A stretch of 40,762 bases of DNA from CAZRGZ01 sp964599775 (GTDB taxonomy: Bacteria > Patescibacteriota > Saccharimonadia > Saccharimonadales > Saccharimonadaceae): contig CAZRGZ010000007.1 in NCBI GenBank assembly GCA_964599775.1, positions 1 to 40,762 on the forward strand, written 5' to 3'. A program made the translations under genes and the position numbers. This document shows, piece by piece, positions 1 to 9,028 of the stretch (positions are counted from its first letter, which is position 1; each line of letters opens with the position of its first letter). The notes under the pieces were generated by a model. It saw nothing but the letters and a program-made list of their open reading frames with translations, was not told where the DNA came from and did not search any database.

Positions 1-661
1 ACAAAAAAGCAAATAATGCAAATTTTTTAATATAGGGAATAGGGGAAGTGTGAAAAATATATTTTATGTCGTAATATGTGGAAAAGTCAAATAAAAAAAT
101 ACAATGCAGAATAATGCAAAATGCTCGTATTGCCACCAAGCTGTCTTGTGCACCTGGTAGAACGCATAAGAAGAATGATAAATTGCTCAGTTGTAAGTAA
201 GTGCGATTTAGGTAAACTTAATAGCTATCGGAGGACCTCCCCCCTCTCTTGGGCTGAAATGAGTCATCCAATATAGATAAACAGGTATTCTTACACACCT
301 CAAGCAGACATTATTTAAGTCGTAAAAGATACATTGTGCGACATTAGATATCATTCATGATTGCAATATCCTTTCTCTTCCTTCACTTTTTATATCACAG
401 CATTTCTTATCTTTTGAGGACTACTCCCCGTAATGCTCTTATTACTTTTTCTTGCACTCTCTTCATGGTACCTGTTTGGCTCTTGTCAGTTTATCTATAT
501 TTATAATTACGCTTTTAGCCGTGCATTATAATAATCAATTTCGCAATTGGACGCTTAATGTGTTATATAAAAAAAATTATAGAAATGTTCTATTTTTGTT
601 CTATTTTGATTTGTATAGAAACGATGAAGACACAGAGAGAATGACCTATCTAGCTTAGCGC
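1..661. other. AT-rich stretch without a credible gene
   Basis: No reading frame here looks like a real protein. The longest candidate, at 452-658 on the plus strand, is AT-rich, has no ribosome binding site and encodes a low-complexity hydrophobic peptide. A short GGAGG/CCTCC hairpin followed by a pyrimidine run lies at about 230-255. I cannot assign it, although it could be part of an RNA whose 5' part lies outside the window. Confidence 0.5.
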
Positions 662-3496
662 CTAGCGAAGACGGATCTCGGTATCGTCTTTTGCTGGCGC
701 TGTAGGAGCTTGGCTTTGTGATGATTTAGCTTGTTGAGATGGAATCTCAGGAATAGCCTGGGGTGGCTGCTCTTGAGGCGATGTCGAGACCGAATCGTTA
801 CTCGCTTCTGTAGTTGGTGTCGTTGTTTCTGTGGGTTTCTTCTTTCTGCGTGAACGGCTCCGGCTCCGTTTACGTTTTGGTTTGCCAGTTGTAGCTTCAC
901 TTTCGTTGTTGATTATTGATGGTTCGGTAACACTACTGTCGGCAGGGATGATAGTATTTTCTTGAGGTTGCGGTGGGGGTGGCAGCGTGGTAGTAGTGGT
1001 AACTCCTCCCCCACTACTCTGTGCTTGGGCCGGAGATTGTGCAGTCGAAGGCCCTGCCGGCTGGGTTTGTTGCCCCTGGGCTGGGTTTAATGCGCGGGAA
1101 ATTTCTGTCTCTATTTCAGCCCGCGTTCGGCTAAATTGTCGGCGCGTATTTTCTATGATATAGGCAGAGTTGTCAGACTGCACGGGTGGAATGGTAAGCG
1201 TTGTGGCGCTAAATGCCGGTGCTTTCTCGCCATTAATGACCATATTAATGATAAAGTGGCGGTTGTGCATTTGTAGTAAGTCGTTAGCTTCGAATTGTGG
1301 CTCAAATTGCTTAGCGAGAATGGGCGCGTCGTCGGCTGAGACACGGAAGGATATCATGGTGCCCACATTGCCAAACACAGCATCACGCACGCTCTCTTGC
1401 ATTTGCGACACATACTGGTTGGCAACGGTCAGGTTAAGGCCGTATTTACGCGCCTCAGAAAGAATGGTAGCGAAAGAATCCGTAGCGAAGTTCTGGAACT
1501 CGTCGACGTATAGGTAGAATGGTCGTCTATCTTCTATTTTGGGAATGTCACTACGGCTCATAGCCGCAAGTTGTACCTTAGTTACTAAAAACGATCCAAG
1601 TACAGCAGCATTGTCCTCACCGATTAATCCTTTGGATAGATTAACGATAAGAATCTTGCCTTCGTCCATAATTTGCCGTATGTTAAACGAGCTTTTTGGC
1701 TGGCCGATGATATTACGGATAATTGGATTGGCAGTAAAAGCCCCGACCTTGTTTAGAATTGGTGAAATGGCTTCGGTAGTAAATTTATCCGACCAACTGA
1801 CGAATTCGACCTTCCAGAAGTTCAAAACGACTTCGTCGGTACATTGCGCCAGTACTTTTTTGCGAAATTTTTTGTCGGTGAGCATACGAGTAATATCAAG
1901 CATGGTAGTGTTTGGATATTCAAGTAAAGCTAGGATGGTGTAACGCAGAATATACTCAAGCCGTGGCCCCCAACTATCGCCAAACATACGTTTCATAACG
2001 CCAATCAGCTCAGAGCTGATGTTGCTACGCATATTCGGGTCGGAGATCTCCATAGGGTTAAAGCCCATAGGAAAAGCCGTATCGGCGGGGTTAAAATAAA
2101 CGACATCATTCACACGACTAGCCGGAATAAACCGCATATTATCGACCGCAAAATCGCCGTGCGGGTCAATAATCGCATAGCCGTGATTATGGAAAATATC
2201 ACTCAGCGCAAATAGTTCTAAAAGTCCAGACTTACCAGTACCCGTTTGCCCAATAACATACACGTGGCGGCTACGGTCAACTCGGTTTAAGCCAAACTGA
2301 TGCTGCATACCCCGAAAGTTAGTAAGCCCAAAAGCACTAATGTTGTCGTCGATTTCGGGGCGCCCAGTGATGAGCGGCAGTTTAGCGGGCGGCTCAGCGG
2401 TTTTGCTGCTTGCCCACACTATATTCGGCGTCTCCACATTGGTATGGGGCAAGTGAAACACGCTTGCGAGTTCCTGAATATTCAATATAAATCCTTTATC
2501 TATAAAGAAACGAGCCGTATACTGTGCGAGATCTTCCCGCTTAAAGCTGGCATTACTCATCTTGAAACCATTCAGGTTGGTGCTATTGTACTGTTTAAAC
2601 GCCCCCACAATAGCCTGCATACGCAGTTTTGCGCTATGGGCATCATCCCCAAGATAGGCCAGGCGGATTTTTACCTGGTAACCAAGCTTGGTCGATTTCT
2701 TTTCGGCTTCGGCAATACGCGTTTTATCGCGTTCGCTCAGCTCTTTTTGCACTCCTTCTCGGGCTTCTGGCGGCTTGAAAAATGCCTCAGCAAAATCAAA
2801 AAGCAGCCGGCCAACACTCCCAAATATTTCACCACCAAACGCTCCCCCACCCCGGCGTAAGCTATTTATGTATCGCGTCGAACGGCGGTGCCAGCTATCA
2901 GCAATAGGCCGGATTAGTACTTGGATCCAAATCTCTTCACTAGCGCTTTCAAGCTTTGCCAGGGTTCCCGTGATACCTGCAAGGGGGTCAACCTCGAAAG
3001 TATCGAAAGTTTTAATAGGCAGCATTTCGTTAGCGGTGAGCGTGAGCTCGGAGGTATATACTACGGGGTGATTGACCTCTCGCCGTGTATAATCTGCTTC
3101 AACATGCCGGATTTGAACGGTGGGATACTGTGCATATATTTGCCCTTCAACAAAGTTAAGAAGGTGTTTTGGTACCCATACGTAAAAGAGGATTTGCTTG
3201 CCTATGGCGGCAATTTCAAAACTAATGTGCTCCTGCAAGCCGCCATGTTTACGAAGCTCTTTCTTGTCACGCAAAATACCATGCAAACTTGCAAACAATT
3301 GTTCGGCCGCCAATTCTTTTTTGTCGTTGGTTTTTGGAATTTCCAGCGTAATAAGCGTATATTCGATACTATCCAGATGGGCCGCTCGCCTATAATTACG
3401 CCAGGTAATATATGCCAAAAAAGCCACAATTGGCATCCAAACAAACCACTGCGTCAGAAGTCCAAATAGCCATGCAATTAGTGAGCCCAACATCAC
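662..3496 (-). CDS. VirD4/TraD-like type IV secretion coupling ATPase
   Basis: A 944-residue membrane-anchored ATPase of the FtsK/HerA-VirD4 class, which pumps or couples DNA or protein at a type IV secretion-like channel. Two hydrophobic segments lie in residues 3-32. Walker A GQTGTGKS is at about 416-423, followed by IIDPHGDF. The Walker B region reads FYLYVDEFQNFAT, followed by an arginine-finger-like ARKYGLNL stretch and a Q-containing sensor. Residues after about 790 are Pro/Gln/Thr-rich and disordered, with a strongly basic KPKRKRSRSRSRRKKKP patch that could bind nucleic acid. Such long VirD4-like proteins are common in CPR genomes, often without a complete T4SS. The start is uncertain: AGGAGG is immediately followed by GTG, ATG and TTG in frame, and the TTG has the best spacing. 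It is the last gene of its strand block, with nothing recognisable downstream. Confidence 0.85.
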   Translation of the reverse strand: MMLGSLIAWLFGLLTQWFVWMPIVAFLAYITWRNYRRAAHLDSIEYTLITLEIPKTNDKKELAAEQLFASLHGILRDKKELRKHGGLQEHISFEIAAIGKQILFYVWVPKHLLNFVEGQIYAQYPTVQIRHVEADYTRREVNHPVVYTSELTLTANEMLPIKTFDTFEVDPLAGITGTLAKLESASEEIWIQVLIRPIADSWHRRSTRYINSLRRGGGAFGGEIFGSVGRLLFDFAEAFFKPPEAREGVQKELSERDKTRIAEAEKKSTKLGYQVKIRLAYLGDDAHSAKLRMQAIVGAFKQYNSTNLNGFKMSNASFKREDLAQYTARFFIDKGFILNIQELASVFHLPHTNVETPNIVWASSKTAEPPAKLPLITGRPEIDDNISAFGLTNFRGMQHQFGLNRVDRSRHVYVIGQTGTGKSGLLELFALSDIFHNHGYAIIDPHGDFAVDNMRFIPASRVNDVVYFNPADTAFPMGFNPMEISDPNMRSNISSELIGVMKRMFGDSWGPRLEYILRYTILALLEYPNTTMLDITRMLTDKKFRKKVLAQCTDEVVLNFWKVEFVSWSDKFTTEAISPILNKVGAFTANPIIRNIIGQPKSSFNIRQIMDEGKILIVNLSKGLIGEDNAAVLGSFLVTKVQLAAMSRSDIPKIEDRRPFYLYVDEFQNFATDSFATILSEARKYGLNLTVANQYVSQMQESVRDAVFGNVGTMISFRVSADDAPILAKQFEPQFEANDLLQMHNRHFIINMVINGEKAPAFSATTLTIPPVQSDNSAYIIENTRRQFSRTRAEIETEISRALNPAQGQQTQPAGPSTAQSPAQAQSSGGGVTTTTTLPPPPQPQENTIIPADSSVTEPSIINNESEATTGKPKRKRSRSRSRRKKKPTETTTPTTEASNDSVSTSPQEQPPQAIPEIPSQQAKSSQSQAPTAPAKDDTEIRLR

Positions 3497-3565
3497 CTCC
3501 TATTGTCGCTCAAAAAGGCTTCTTGTGCAACTGTAGTCGGGTTAATAAACAGATTGTAGCGATCT

Positions 3566-4615
3566 TTACGCTTTATTACTCTCGCTTAAGCTATACGTTG
3601 CTTTTGCCACGCGCTGGAAATGATCCTTGCTTTGCAGGTTTAAAAGAATAGTTGTTTCTTTCACCTTGCGTACTTGTAACACGCGTTTTACAATTTCATC
3701 GCGGTGCAAAGGTGATTCCTTGCGCAAAACATCGCTAATAATATCCGCCACGGTTCCCTTTTTAAAGCCCCATTCATCGAGGGCGTAAATACCACGGCCA
3801 ATCAACACAAAACGCTTGTCTTTAATAAGCTCATTGTGGATAGCCTGGGTAGTGACATCTTTGCGCTTAAAGTTGGATTCTTTTATTAAGCGGGCAATGT
3901 CAGAAAAGTGTTGTGGTTTCCCTTGCTCTGCTAAAATCACGTAAATTTTATCGCGAATATTCTTTGGGTTCACGGTTGGCCACTTTACTAGCCCCCAATG
4001 TTCTTTAAGATTAGCTAGGTTTTTACTTAGTGAAGCAAAAGCACGCACGTGATCAGGGTGTTCATGGTTCACCTTTTCGTGTAGCTTTTCGACCGTAATT
4101 GGCTCGCCGTGGGCTTTTATCGTTTTGACGATTTCATCAACATAGCCTTTGATCTTTTTTGCATCGTGGTATTCTTTAATAGCTACCCCGTGGTGATAGT
4201 GGTCAGTTTCATCAACTACCTCTAGGTGAGGTGCTAGTGTCGCAATGAAGGCAACATGTGCACGATCGCGTTCGGTGTTTTCGGGGCTCACCTTCTCTGT
4301 CAGGTCCTTGATGCGTGCGGCGCGGCCCATTTCGTGTAGATGGCGGATAAAATGCTTTTCAAGCTGTGAAATTTCCAGCGCCCCTTCTTCGGCTGCTAAT
4401 TTTAGGCGAATAAGAATCGCCTTTTCTAGTTGGCGAACACGCTCACGGGTAATACCGAGCAACTCGCCAATTTGTTCCAGTGTTTCTTTACGGTCATACA
4501 ACCCAAAGCGACGTGAAACAATTTCACGTTCACGATCGCGCTCGATAGTATCAAGAATAGCGCGCGCAGTCCCTTTGATATCGATAGTCGCTTCGGTCTC
4601 GACGGATGGTTGCAT
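3566..4615 (-). CDS. Sigma-70 region 4-like / HARE-HTH transcription regulator
   Basis: A 349-residue probable transcription factor. Residues 1-80 resemble sigma-70 region 4: EREIVSRRFGL, then a helix-turn-helix reading IGELLGITRERVRQLEKAIL, the -35-binding signature. No sigma region 2 is present, so it cannot be a complete sigma factor. Two further winged-helix-like modules follow. One, at about residues 215-275, has the HARE-HTH pattern also found in RNA polymerase delta and ASXL proteins (DIARLIKESNFK, RFVLIGRGIYALDEWG). Another, at about 290-345, reads HRDEIVKRVLQ. The protein therefore combines a promoter-recognition helix with delta-like modules. ATG is preceded by GAGG at good spacing, and a near-consensus promoter lies 40 bases upstream. 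The family is recurrent in Patescibacteria; its target genes are unknown. Confidence 0.8.
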   Translation of the reverse strand: MQPSVETEATIDIKGTARAILDTIERDREREIVSRRFGLYDRKETLEQIGELLGITRERVRQLEKAILIRLKLAAEEGALEISQLEKHFIRHLHEMGRAARIKDLTEKVSPENTERDRAHVAFIATLAPHLEVVDETDHYHHGVAIKEYHDAKKIKGYVDEIVKTIKAHGEPITVEKLHEKVNHEHPDHVRAFASLSKNLANLKEHWGLVKWPTVNPKNIRDKIYVILAEQGKPQHFSDIARLIKESNFKRKDVTTQAIHNELIKDKRFVLIGRGIYALDEWGFKKGTVADIISDVLRKESPLHRDEIVKRVLQVRKVKETTILLNLQSKDHFQRVAKATYSLSESNKA

Positions 4616-4656
4616 GGTGCCTCTTCCTCTTAAAGTCTCATATTTAGTTATATACC

Positions 4657-4685
4657 ACTATACAATATATATTTTTTAATGTCAA
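4657..4685 (-). promoter_or_regulatory. Promoter of the sigma-like/HARE gene
   Basis: On the minus strand, TTGACA (4685-4680), a 17-base spacer and TATAGT (4662-4657) form a near-consensus housekeeping promoter. A 5' UTR of about 35 nt with a GAGG Shine-Dalgarno follows. A second, extended -10 box (TGCTATAAT) lies further upstream at 4780-4788. Confidence 0.75.
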
Positions 4686-4916
4686 ACTATTGTGATAGTA
4701 AATGGCCTCTATCCCTCATTTTCAAACGAATGACGCAGTTTTTAAGCCGGAAATTGTTTCGAATGAAAGGCGTACTCATATTATAGCATGAAATAGACGC
4801 TTATGGTAAAGTCTTGGGTAGTACTTTATTTACAGCGTTTTTGTGTTGTAGGAGAGCGAGAGTTATGCCCGCGATAGGTAACTGATGCTCACGGCCCACC
4901 GGGTACCTCCCGTAGC

Positions 4917-4952
4917 AAAAATCTGTATCCACGCTGTAACTAGAGATACAGA
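4917..4952 (-). terminator. Intrinsic terminator of the candidate RNA / topA unit
   Basis: Minus strand: an 8-bp stem TCTGTATC/GATACAGA (4952-4945 with 4929-4922) and a 15-base loop, followed directly by TTTTT (4921-4917). It would terminate the small RNA and any readthrough from topA. Confidence 0.65.
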
Positions 4953-5100
4953 ATCTTGCCTAACCATCTCAGAGCCCCTCCCTCCCCTTCACAAGAATAG
5001 ACTAAAAGCGAAGTGCAGCCCAAGCTAACTCCTGGCGGCGAATGCCCCGAGAGTGTCTTGGCGCCTTAGCGGTCTATTCGGTGGAGGTGAGGGTGGGGCG
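4917..5100 (-). ncRNA. Candidate structured small RNA downstream of topA
   Basis: On the minus strand a -10 box TATACT (5112-5107) lies 7 bases before a GC-rich rod. The outer stem pairs 5099-5086 with 4987-4974 (two mismatches in 14), the next pairs 5079-5072 with 5002-4995 (8 bp perfect), and the inner ones pair 5069-5066 with 5005-5002 and 5064-5062 with 5010-5008. An intrinsic terminator follows at 4952-4917, giving an RNA of about 184 nt. I see no SRP, tmRNA or RNase P signature. Its length and rod shape are 6S-like, but that is only a suggestion. No convincing -35 box is visible. Confidence 0.5.
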
Positions 5101-5138
5101 AACAAAAGTATATAAGTTATTTTCGTCGCGAGCCTGCT

Positions 5139-7460
5139 TTACTTCTTCGCTGTCTTTCGAGCAGTCGCCCGCCCTCGCCCCTTCTTCTCTGGCGCTTTTG
5201 CAATCATCTCTTTAGCCTGTTCATGCGTAATTGCCTTTGGATCGGTATCTTTTGGTACTTTTACATTCTTTTTGCCATCGGTAATATATGGCCCAAACCG
5301 CCCGTTCAGCACTTTTATGCCATCACCAAAGTCAGCAATATTCTTTTCGGCCTCGGCTTTCAGCTTTTCGTTGTATAATTCCAGCGCTTCATCAAGCGTA
5401 ATTGTATGCGGATCAAGCGGTTTTTTAATGCTGGCATATAGCTTACCGACTTGTACATACGGTCCAAACCGCCCGATGTTTACTTTTACTTCTTGACCGT
5501 CAGCAGTTTGCCCTACCACTCGTGGCAGCTTGAACATCTTTAAGCCCTCTTCAAGGGTGACAGTTTCGAGTTTGGCGCCTTCAGGGAGTGGTGCAAATTG
5601 TGGCTTTTCGTCCCCTTCGCCGCTACCGAGCTGTAGCATGGGGCCATAGCGGCCAAAACGCGCCAGCACCGGTTTACCCGTTTTAGGGTCAGTGCCAATC
5701 TCACGCGCTTGTGCGACAGCGGCGCGGTCGATGCCACCAGATTTTTCAATTAGTTCATGGAATGGCGTGTAAAATGCTTTGAGCATTTTGTTGCGTTCCA
5801 ATTCGCCGAGTGAGATTTGGTCGAATTCCTTTTCTACCTCGGCGGTGAAGCCGTAGTCAACCACCTGCTGGAAGTGATTCTTCAAAAAGTCGCTGATGAC
5901 TTGGCCAATAGGGGTCGGCACTAGCTTGCCTTTATCGGCGCCCGTTTTTTCCTGTACAACTTCACGTTCCACGCCATCTTTATCTAAATTGAGTACAATC
6001 ACATCGCGTGGTTTGCCTTCGCTTTCACCCTTTATGGCGTAGCCACGGGTTTGTATGGTATCAAGAATGGTGGCATAGGTGCTCGGGCGGCCAATGCCAA
6101 GCTCCTCGAGCTTCTTCACGAGGCTACCTTCGGTGTAGCGGGCTGGTGGCCGGGCAAAAACTTGGCGAGCGCTGGCGCTTTTTAGGGTGAGCTCATCGCC
6201 AGTTTTTAGTGGTGGTAAGATTTCTGGGTCTTTTTTGCTCCCGCCATATACCTTTAAAAATCCATCAAATACAATCACTTCACCTTTAGCCTCAAACTGC
6301 TTATCGCTGGTAGAAATATCAATTTTTATGGTCGTTTTCTCGAGCTTCGCTGGGGCCATTTGGCTGGCAAGCGTGCGGCGGCGTATGAGGTCGTATAATT
6401 TTTGGTCGTATTCGCTGCTGCTCGCCTTCTCTACCCGTATGTCGGTCGGGCGAATGGCTTCGTGGGCTTCTTGCGCATTGGCGGATTTGCCTTTATATTT
6501 GCGGAACTGATGGTATTGCTCACCGTATTCGCTTTTAATGTAGTTGGTAATGGCGCCGAGTGCTTGGTCTGCTAAATTAACGGAGTCAGTACGCATGTAG
6601 GTGATTTTACCCGCCTGATAAAGCTTTTGCGCAGCGGCCATAGTCGCTTTGGCGCTAAAACCAAGGCGAGCATTGGCATCTTGCTGTAAAGTACTGGTAG
6701 TAAACGGTGCAGTTGGGTTACGTGTGGCTGGGCTGGTGGTGACATCGGCAACAGTAAATTTCGCACCTAAAAGCGATTCAAGGAACTTCTGCGCTGCTGC
6801 TTCGGTGTCAAACCGCTGTGGGAGCTCTACTTTCATTGGTTGCCCATCAACCGCGAATTCACCGGTGACTTTGAAGGTGGCTGAACTTTCAAATGCATCA
6901 ATTTCGCGCTCACGTTCTACGAGTAAACGCACAGCTGGCGATTGTACACGGCCCGCGCTTTTACCGCCGGGTACTTTGCGCCACACCACTGGTGAAAGCT
7001 CAAAGCCGACAATGCGGTCCAAAATTTGCCGTGCTTGCTGGGCTTGCACCAGGTCCATATCAACCGTGCGGGGGTTCTTAATGGCATGAGTGATGGCGTC
7101 TTTAGTGATTTCAGTAAAGACAATCCGATTGGTTTTTTTCGGATCTAACTTTAACACTTCACATAAATGCCAAGCAATTGCCTCTCCTTCTCGGTCTTCA
7201 TCGGTTGCGAGCCATACAGTATCGGCTTCTTTTACTGCTTTTCTCAGTTCAGCAACGGTCTTTTTCTTTTCTGGGTCAATCTCGTAGGTAGTTTTAAAGC
7301 CGTTTTTAATGTCGACTGGTGGTGTACCATCCTTCGTTTTTTTAGCAATAGCGCGAATATGCCCCACGCTTGACATCACGTGGAAATCTTTGCCCAAGTA
7401 TTTTTCAATCGTCTTGGCTTTAGCGGGGCTCTCTACAATAACGAGATTTTTTTTGCTCAT
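5139..7460 (-). CDS. topA: DNA topoisomerase I
   Basis: A 773-residue type IA topoisomerase that relaxes negatively supercoiled DNA by transient single-strand cleavage. The TOPRIM domain starts at residue 5 (LVIVESPAKAKTIEKYLG), and its acidic triad region is at about 87-92 (DEDREGE). The active-site tyrosine is Tyr288 in KITYMRTDS. The C-terminus carries three topoisomerase C-terminal repeats of the FGRYGP/IGRFGPYVQ/NGRFGPYI type instead of Cys4 zinc ribbons, then a Lys/Arg-rich tail (KKGRGRATARKTAKK). TATAAT (7472-7467) ends only 6 bases before ATG, so the mRNA should be leaderless. In many CPR genomes topA is next to dprA; here a GC-rich cassette and an N gap lie between them. Confidence 0.97.
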   Translation of the reverse strand: MSKKNLVIVESPAKAKTIEKYLGKDFHVMSSVGHIRAIAKKTKDGTPPVDIKNGFKTTYEIDPEKKKTVAELRKAVKEADTVWLATDEDREGEAIAWHLCEVLKLDPKKTNRIVFTEITKDAITHAIKNPRTVDMDLVQAQQARQILDRIVGFELSPVVWRKVPGGKSAGRVQSPAVRLLVEREREIDAFESSATFKVTGEFAVDGQPMKVELPQRFDTEAAAQKFLESLLGAKFTVADVTTSPATRNPTAPFTTSTLQQDANARLGFSAKATMAAAQKLYQAGKITYMRTDSVNLADQALGAITNYIKSEYGEQYHQFRKYKGKSANAQEAHEAIRPTDIRVEKASSSEYDQKLYDLIRRRTLASQMAPAKLEKTTIKIDISTSDKQFEAKGEVIVFDGFLKVYGGSKKDPEILPPLKTGDELTLKSASARQVFARPPARYTEGSLVKKLEELGIGRPSTYATILDTIQTRGYAIKGESEGKPRDVIVLNLDKDGVEREVVQEKTGADKGKLVPTPIGQVISDFLKNHFQQVVDYGFTAEVEKEFDQISLGELERNKMLKAFYTPFHELIEKSGGIDRAAVAQAREIGTDPKTGKPVLARFGRYGPMLQLGSGEGDEKPQFAPLPEGAKLETVTLEEGLKMFKLPRVVGQTADGQEVKVNIGRFGPYVQVGKLYASIKKPLDPHTITLDEALELYNEKLKAEAEKNIADFGDGIKVLNGRFGPYITDGKKNVKVPKDTDPKAITHEQAKEMIAKAPEKKGRGRATARKTAKK

Positions 7461-7558
7461 GCGTTTATTATACTAATAATGCTTATTTATGCTATCCGGT
7501 CTACTTTAAACCAGTATTTCAGTCTATGCAAGTTTGCAAAAAAATGCAAGTATTTCTA

Positions 7559-7587
7559 TTGACAGCGAGACCATGCAAGGTTATAAA
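7559..7587 (+). promoter_or_regulatory. Promoter of GC-rich cassette 1
   Basis: TTGACA (7559-7564), a 17-base spacer and TATAAA (7582-7587). Transcription would begin at about 7594, which is the first base of the hairpin described next. Confidence 0.75.
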
Positions 7588-7593
7588 TGAGGT

Positions 7594-7619
7594 TCACAGA
7601 AGCAACTCGGCTTCTGTGA
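7594..7619 (+). promoter_or_regulatory. 5'-terminal mRNA hairpin of cassette 1
   Basis: A perfect 10-bp stem TCACAGAAGC/GCTTCTGTGA with loop AACTCG at the very 5' end of the predicted transcript, followed by the Shine-Dalgarno AAGGAGG. There is no T-run, so it is not a terminator. Such 5'-terminal stems can stabilise mRNA. Confidence 0.65.
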
Positions 7620-7636
7620 GTCAAGGAGGAAGAGAG

Positions 7637-7978
7637 ATGACTGTTGTCATCGTGGAAGAGATGCAGGGCCTGAAGAGCGCCCTCATCCGCTTCACTGGTG
7701 CCAGCGCGGCGGCCGTCGACAAGACGTGCTTGACCGGAGCAATCTGGGATGGCATGCTGGCGTTGGACACGCGCAGTGTCAGCGCCAGCTTCACCGGTCC
7801 GAACGCTCACCGCAAGCGCGAGGTGTTCGATAGGCTCTTCGGCTTCCTCGAACTCGAGGAGCGCGACCAGCTGTGGGAGCTCTGCAACCCTACCCTAAGG
7901 GTGGCCGATGTCACCATTCGGGTGGTCGTTCGCGATGATGGCGAGCGCATCGTGAAGATGGAAAGCTACTTTGACTGA
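7637..7978 (+). CDS. Unknown 113-aa protein in a GC-rich cassette
   Basis: I do not recognise this family. The product is a soluble, mixed alpha/beta protein of 113 residues with no signal peptide or membrane segment. A basic-acidic helix lies in the middle (HRKREVFDRLFGFLELEERDQLWELC) and a beta-rich, acidic end follows (VTIRVVVRDDGERIVKMESYFD). The start is set by AAGGAGGAAGAGAG directly before ATG. The codons are strongly G/C-ending, unlike topA and dprA on either side, and the strand is opposite to both. The cassette has its own promoter, a 5' hairpin and a GC-rich 3' end running into the N gap. It is either a transferred gene or sequence from another genome joined in assembly. Confidence 0.75.
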   Translation: MTVVIVEEMQGLKSALIRFTGASAAAVDKTCLTGAIWDGMLALDTRSVSASFTGPNAHRKREVFDRLFGFLELEERDQLWELCNPTLRVADVTIRVVVRDDGERIVKMESYFD

Positions 7979-8115
7979 GCTCTCCCCCTCCCGGGTGCGG
8001 GGGGGGGCGGGGCGGGGGGGGCGCGGCAGGCGCCCCGAGCCAGNNNNNNNNNNAATTTCGCATCCTCCCCCCACCGCCCCTCGAGCGGGGGCTGCCCCCC
8101 CCGGGCGCGACTCAG
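7979..8115. other. Low-complexity GC tract around a 10-N scaffold gap
   Basis: Long runs of G and C flank ten N (8044-8053). The sequence here is unreliable: homopolymers dominate and no frame is meaningful. It separates the cassette 1 stop from the dprA stop, so the 3' terminators of both genes probably lie here but cannot be read. Confidence 0.8.
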
Positions 8116-8973
8116 TCACCGCAACCCCCACTGATTTGCTCCAAGCGCACGGACTGACCCCTTAATCTCTAGCATCGTCATGGTTTGGCTAAAAGTACTC
8201 GCACTTAGAGTGCTTTTTTGTTGCAGTAACTCGCCATCGCGAATGCCCTTTTCTAAAAGCTGCAAAATAATATGTTCTTCTTCGGTATCGCCTAGCGCAT
8301 ATTGGCGTGGTATTGGTGAAGTATCGGGCGCTATCACTCCTAGTACATCGTCGCTCGTTGTCACTGGCATTGCCCCTTGCTTTAGTAATGCATTACACCC
8401 AGCACTCAATGGGCTGGTAATGTTACCTGGTACCGCAAAAATGTCTCTCCCCTGTTCGAGTGCATGGGCGGCGGTGTTTAAAGTGCCACTTCTTGCGGCG
8501 GCTTCCACGACAATAACCGCGTCAGAAAGCCCACTGACAATCCGGTTTCTTTCTAAAAAGTTGCTCGGATAAGCTTCAATATGAGGCTCATATTCACTAA
8601 TAATTGCGCCGCCTTGTGCCACGATTTGCTCCGCTAAGCCTTGGTGGGTCCTGGGGTAAATATAATCCAGCCCGTTTGCTAGTACTGCTAGCGTGATGCC
8701 GCCCGCTTCGAGCGCCCCACGATGCGCAATGCTATCTACCCCAAGCGCCAACCCACTCACCACAATCACCCCTTTTTGTGCGAGTTCATATGCGAGAGTA
8801 TAAGCAATTTCCCTTCCATACGCCGTTGGCTTGCGGGAACCAACAATCGCTACGGTTGGGTGCTGTTTATCGGGAATTTGTCCTAAAAAATATAACTTTT
8901 TTACCGGCTTGGCAATATGCTGTGACCTCTGTAGAAACTGGTTATCCTTCGGTGAAATAGTATTGATTTTCAT
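8116..8973 (-). CDS. dprA: DNA-processing protein DprA/Smf
   Basis: A 285-residue DprA. It loads RecA on incoming single-stranded DNA during natural transformation. The Rossmann/SLOG core is clear: TVAIVGSRKPTAYG, then VVSGLALGVDSIAHRGAL, GGITLAVLANGLDYIYP, ERNRIVSGLSDAVIVVEA, SGTLNTA and DIFAVPGNI. A C-terminal winged helix (about residues 220-285) ends in GANQWGLR. The N-terminal SAM-like domain of longer DprA proteins is absent. The frame extends 12 codons further upstream, but ATG at 8973 gives a better N-terminus. No Shine-Dalgarno is visible, which fits the leaderless habit of nearby genes. Its upstream region overlaps the divergent promoter of the structured RNA. Saccharibacteria and other CPR often keep competence genes, consistent with uptake of foreign DNA. 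Confidence 0.95.
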   Translation of the reverse strand: MKINTISPKDNQFLQRSQHIAKPVKKLYFLGQIPDKQHPTVAIVGSRKPTAYGREIAYTLAYELAQKGVIVVSGLALGVDSIAHRGALEAGGITLAVLANGLDYIYPRTHQGLAEQIVAQGGAIISEYEPHIEAYPSNFLERNRIVSGLSDAVIVVEAAARSGTLNTAAHALEQGRDIFAVPGNITSPLSAGCNALLKQGAMPVTTSDDVLGVIAPDTSPIPRQYALGDTEEEHIILQLLEKGIRDGELLQQKSTLSASTFSQTMTMLEIKGSVRALGANQWGLR

Positions 8974-8993
8974 AGTTTTTGTGATAAAAAGTA

Positions 8994-9022
8994 TTGACAA
9001 TAACAGCAATAGGTGCTACTAT
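8994..9022 (+). promoter_or_regulatory. Strong promoter of the structured RNA
   Basis: Consensus -35 TTGACA (8994-8999), a 17-base spacer and TACTAT (9017-9022). No start codon with a ribosome binding site follows for over 400 bases, as expected for an RNA gene or a long leader. Confidence 0.8.
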
Positions 9023-9028
9023 GTATGA

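Noticed and set aside
452..658. Plus-strand 68-aa frame
   Set aside because: Low-complexity AT-rich sequence, no ribosome binding site or promoter, no recognisable domain.
1170..3469. Plus-strand frames inside the VirD4-like gene
   Set aside because: Antisense shadows without conserved motifs or start signals.
7979..8115. G-quadruplex or regulatory G-tract
   Set aside because: The G and C runs flank an N gap and look like low-quality contig ends, so no biological meaning should be read into them.
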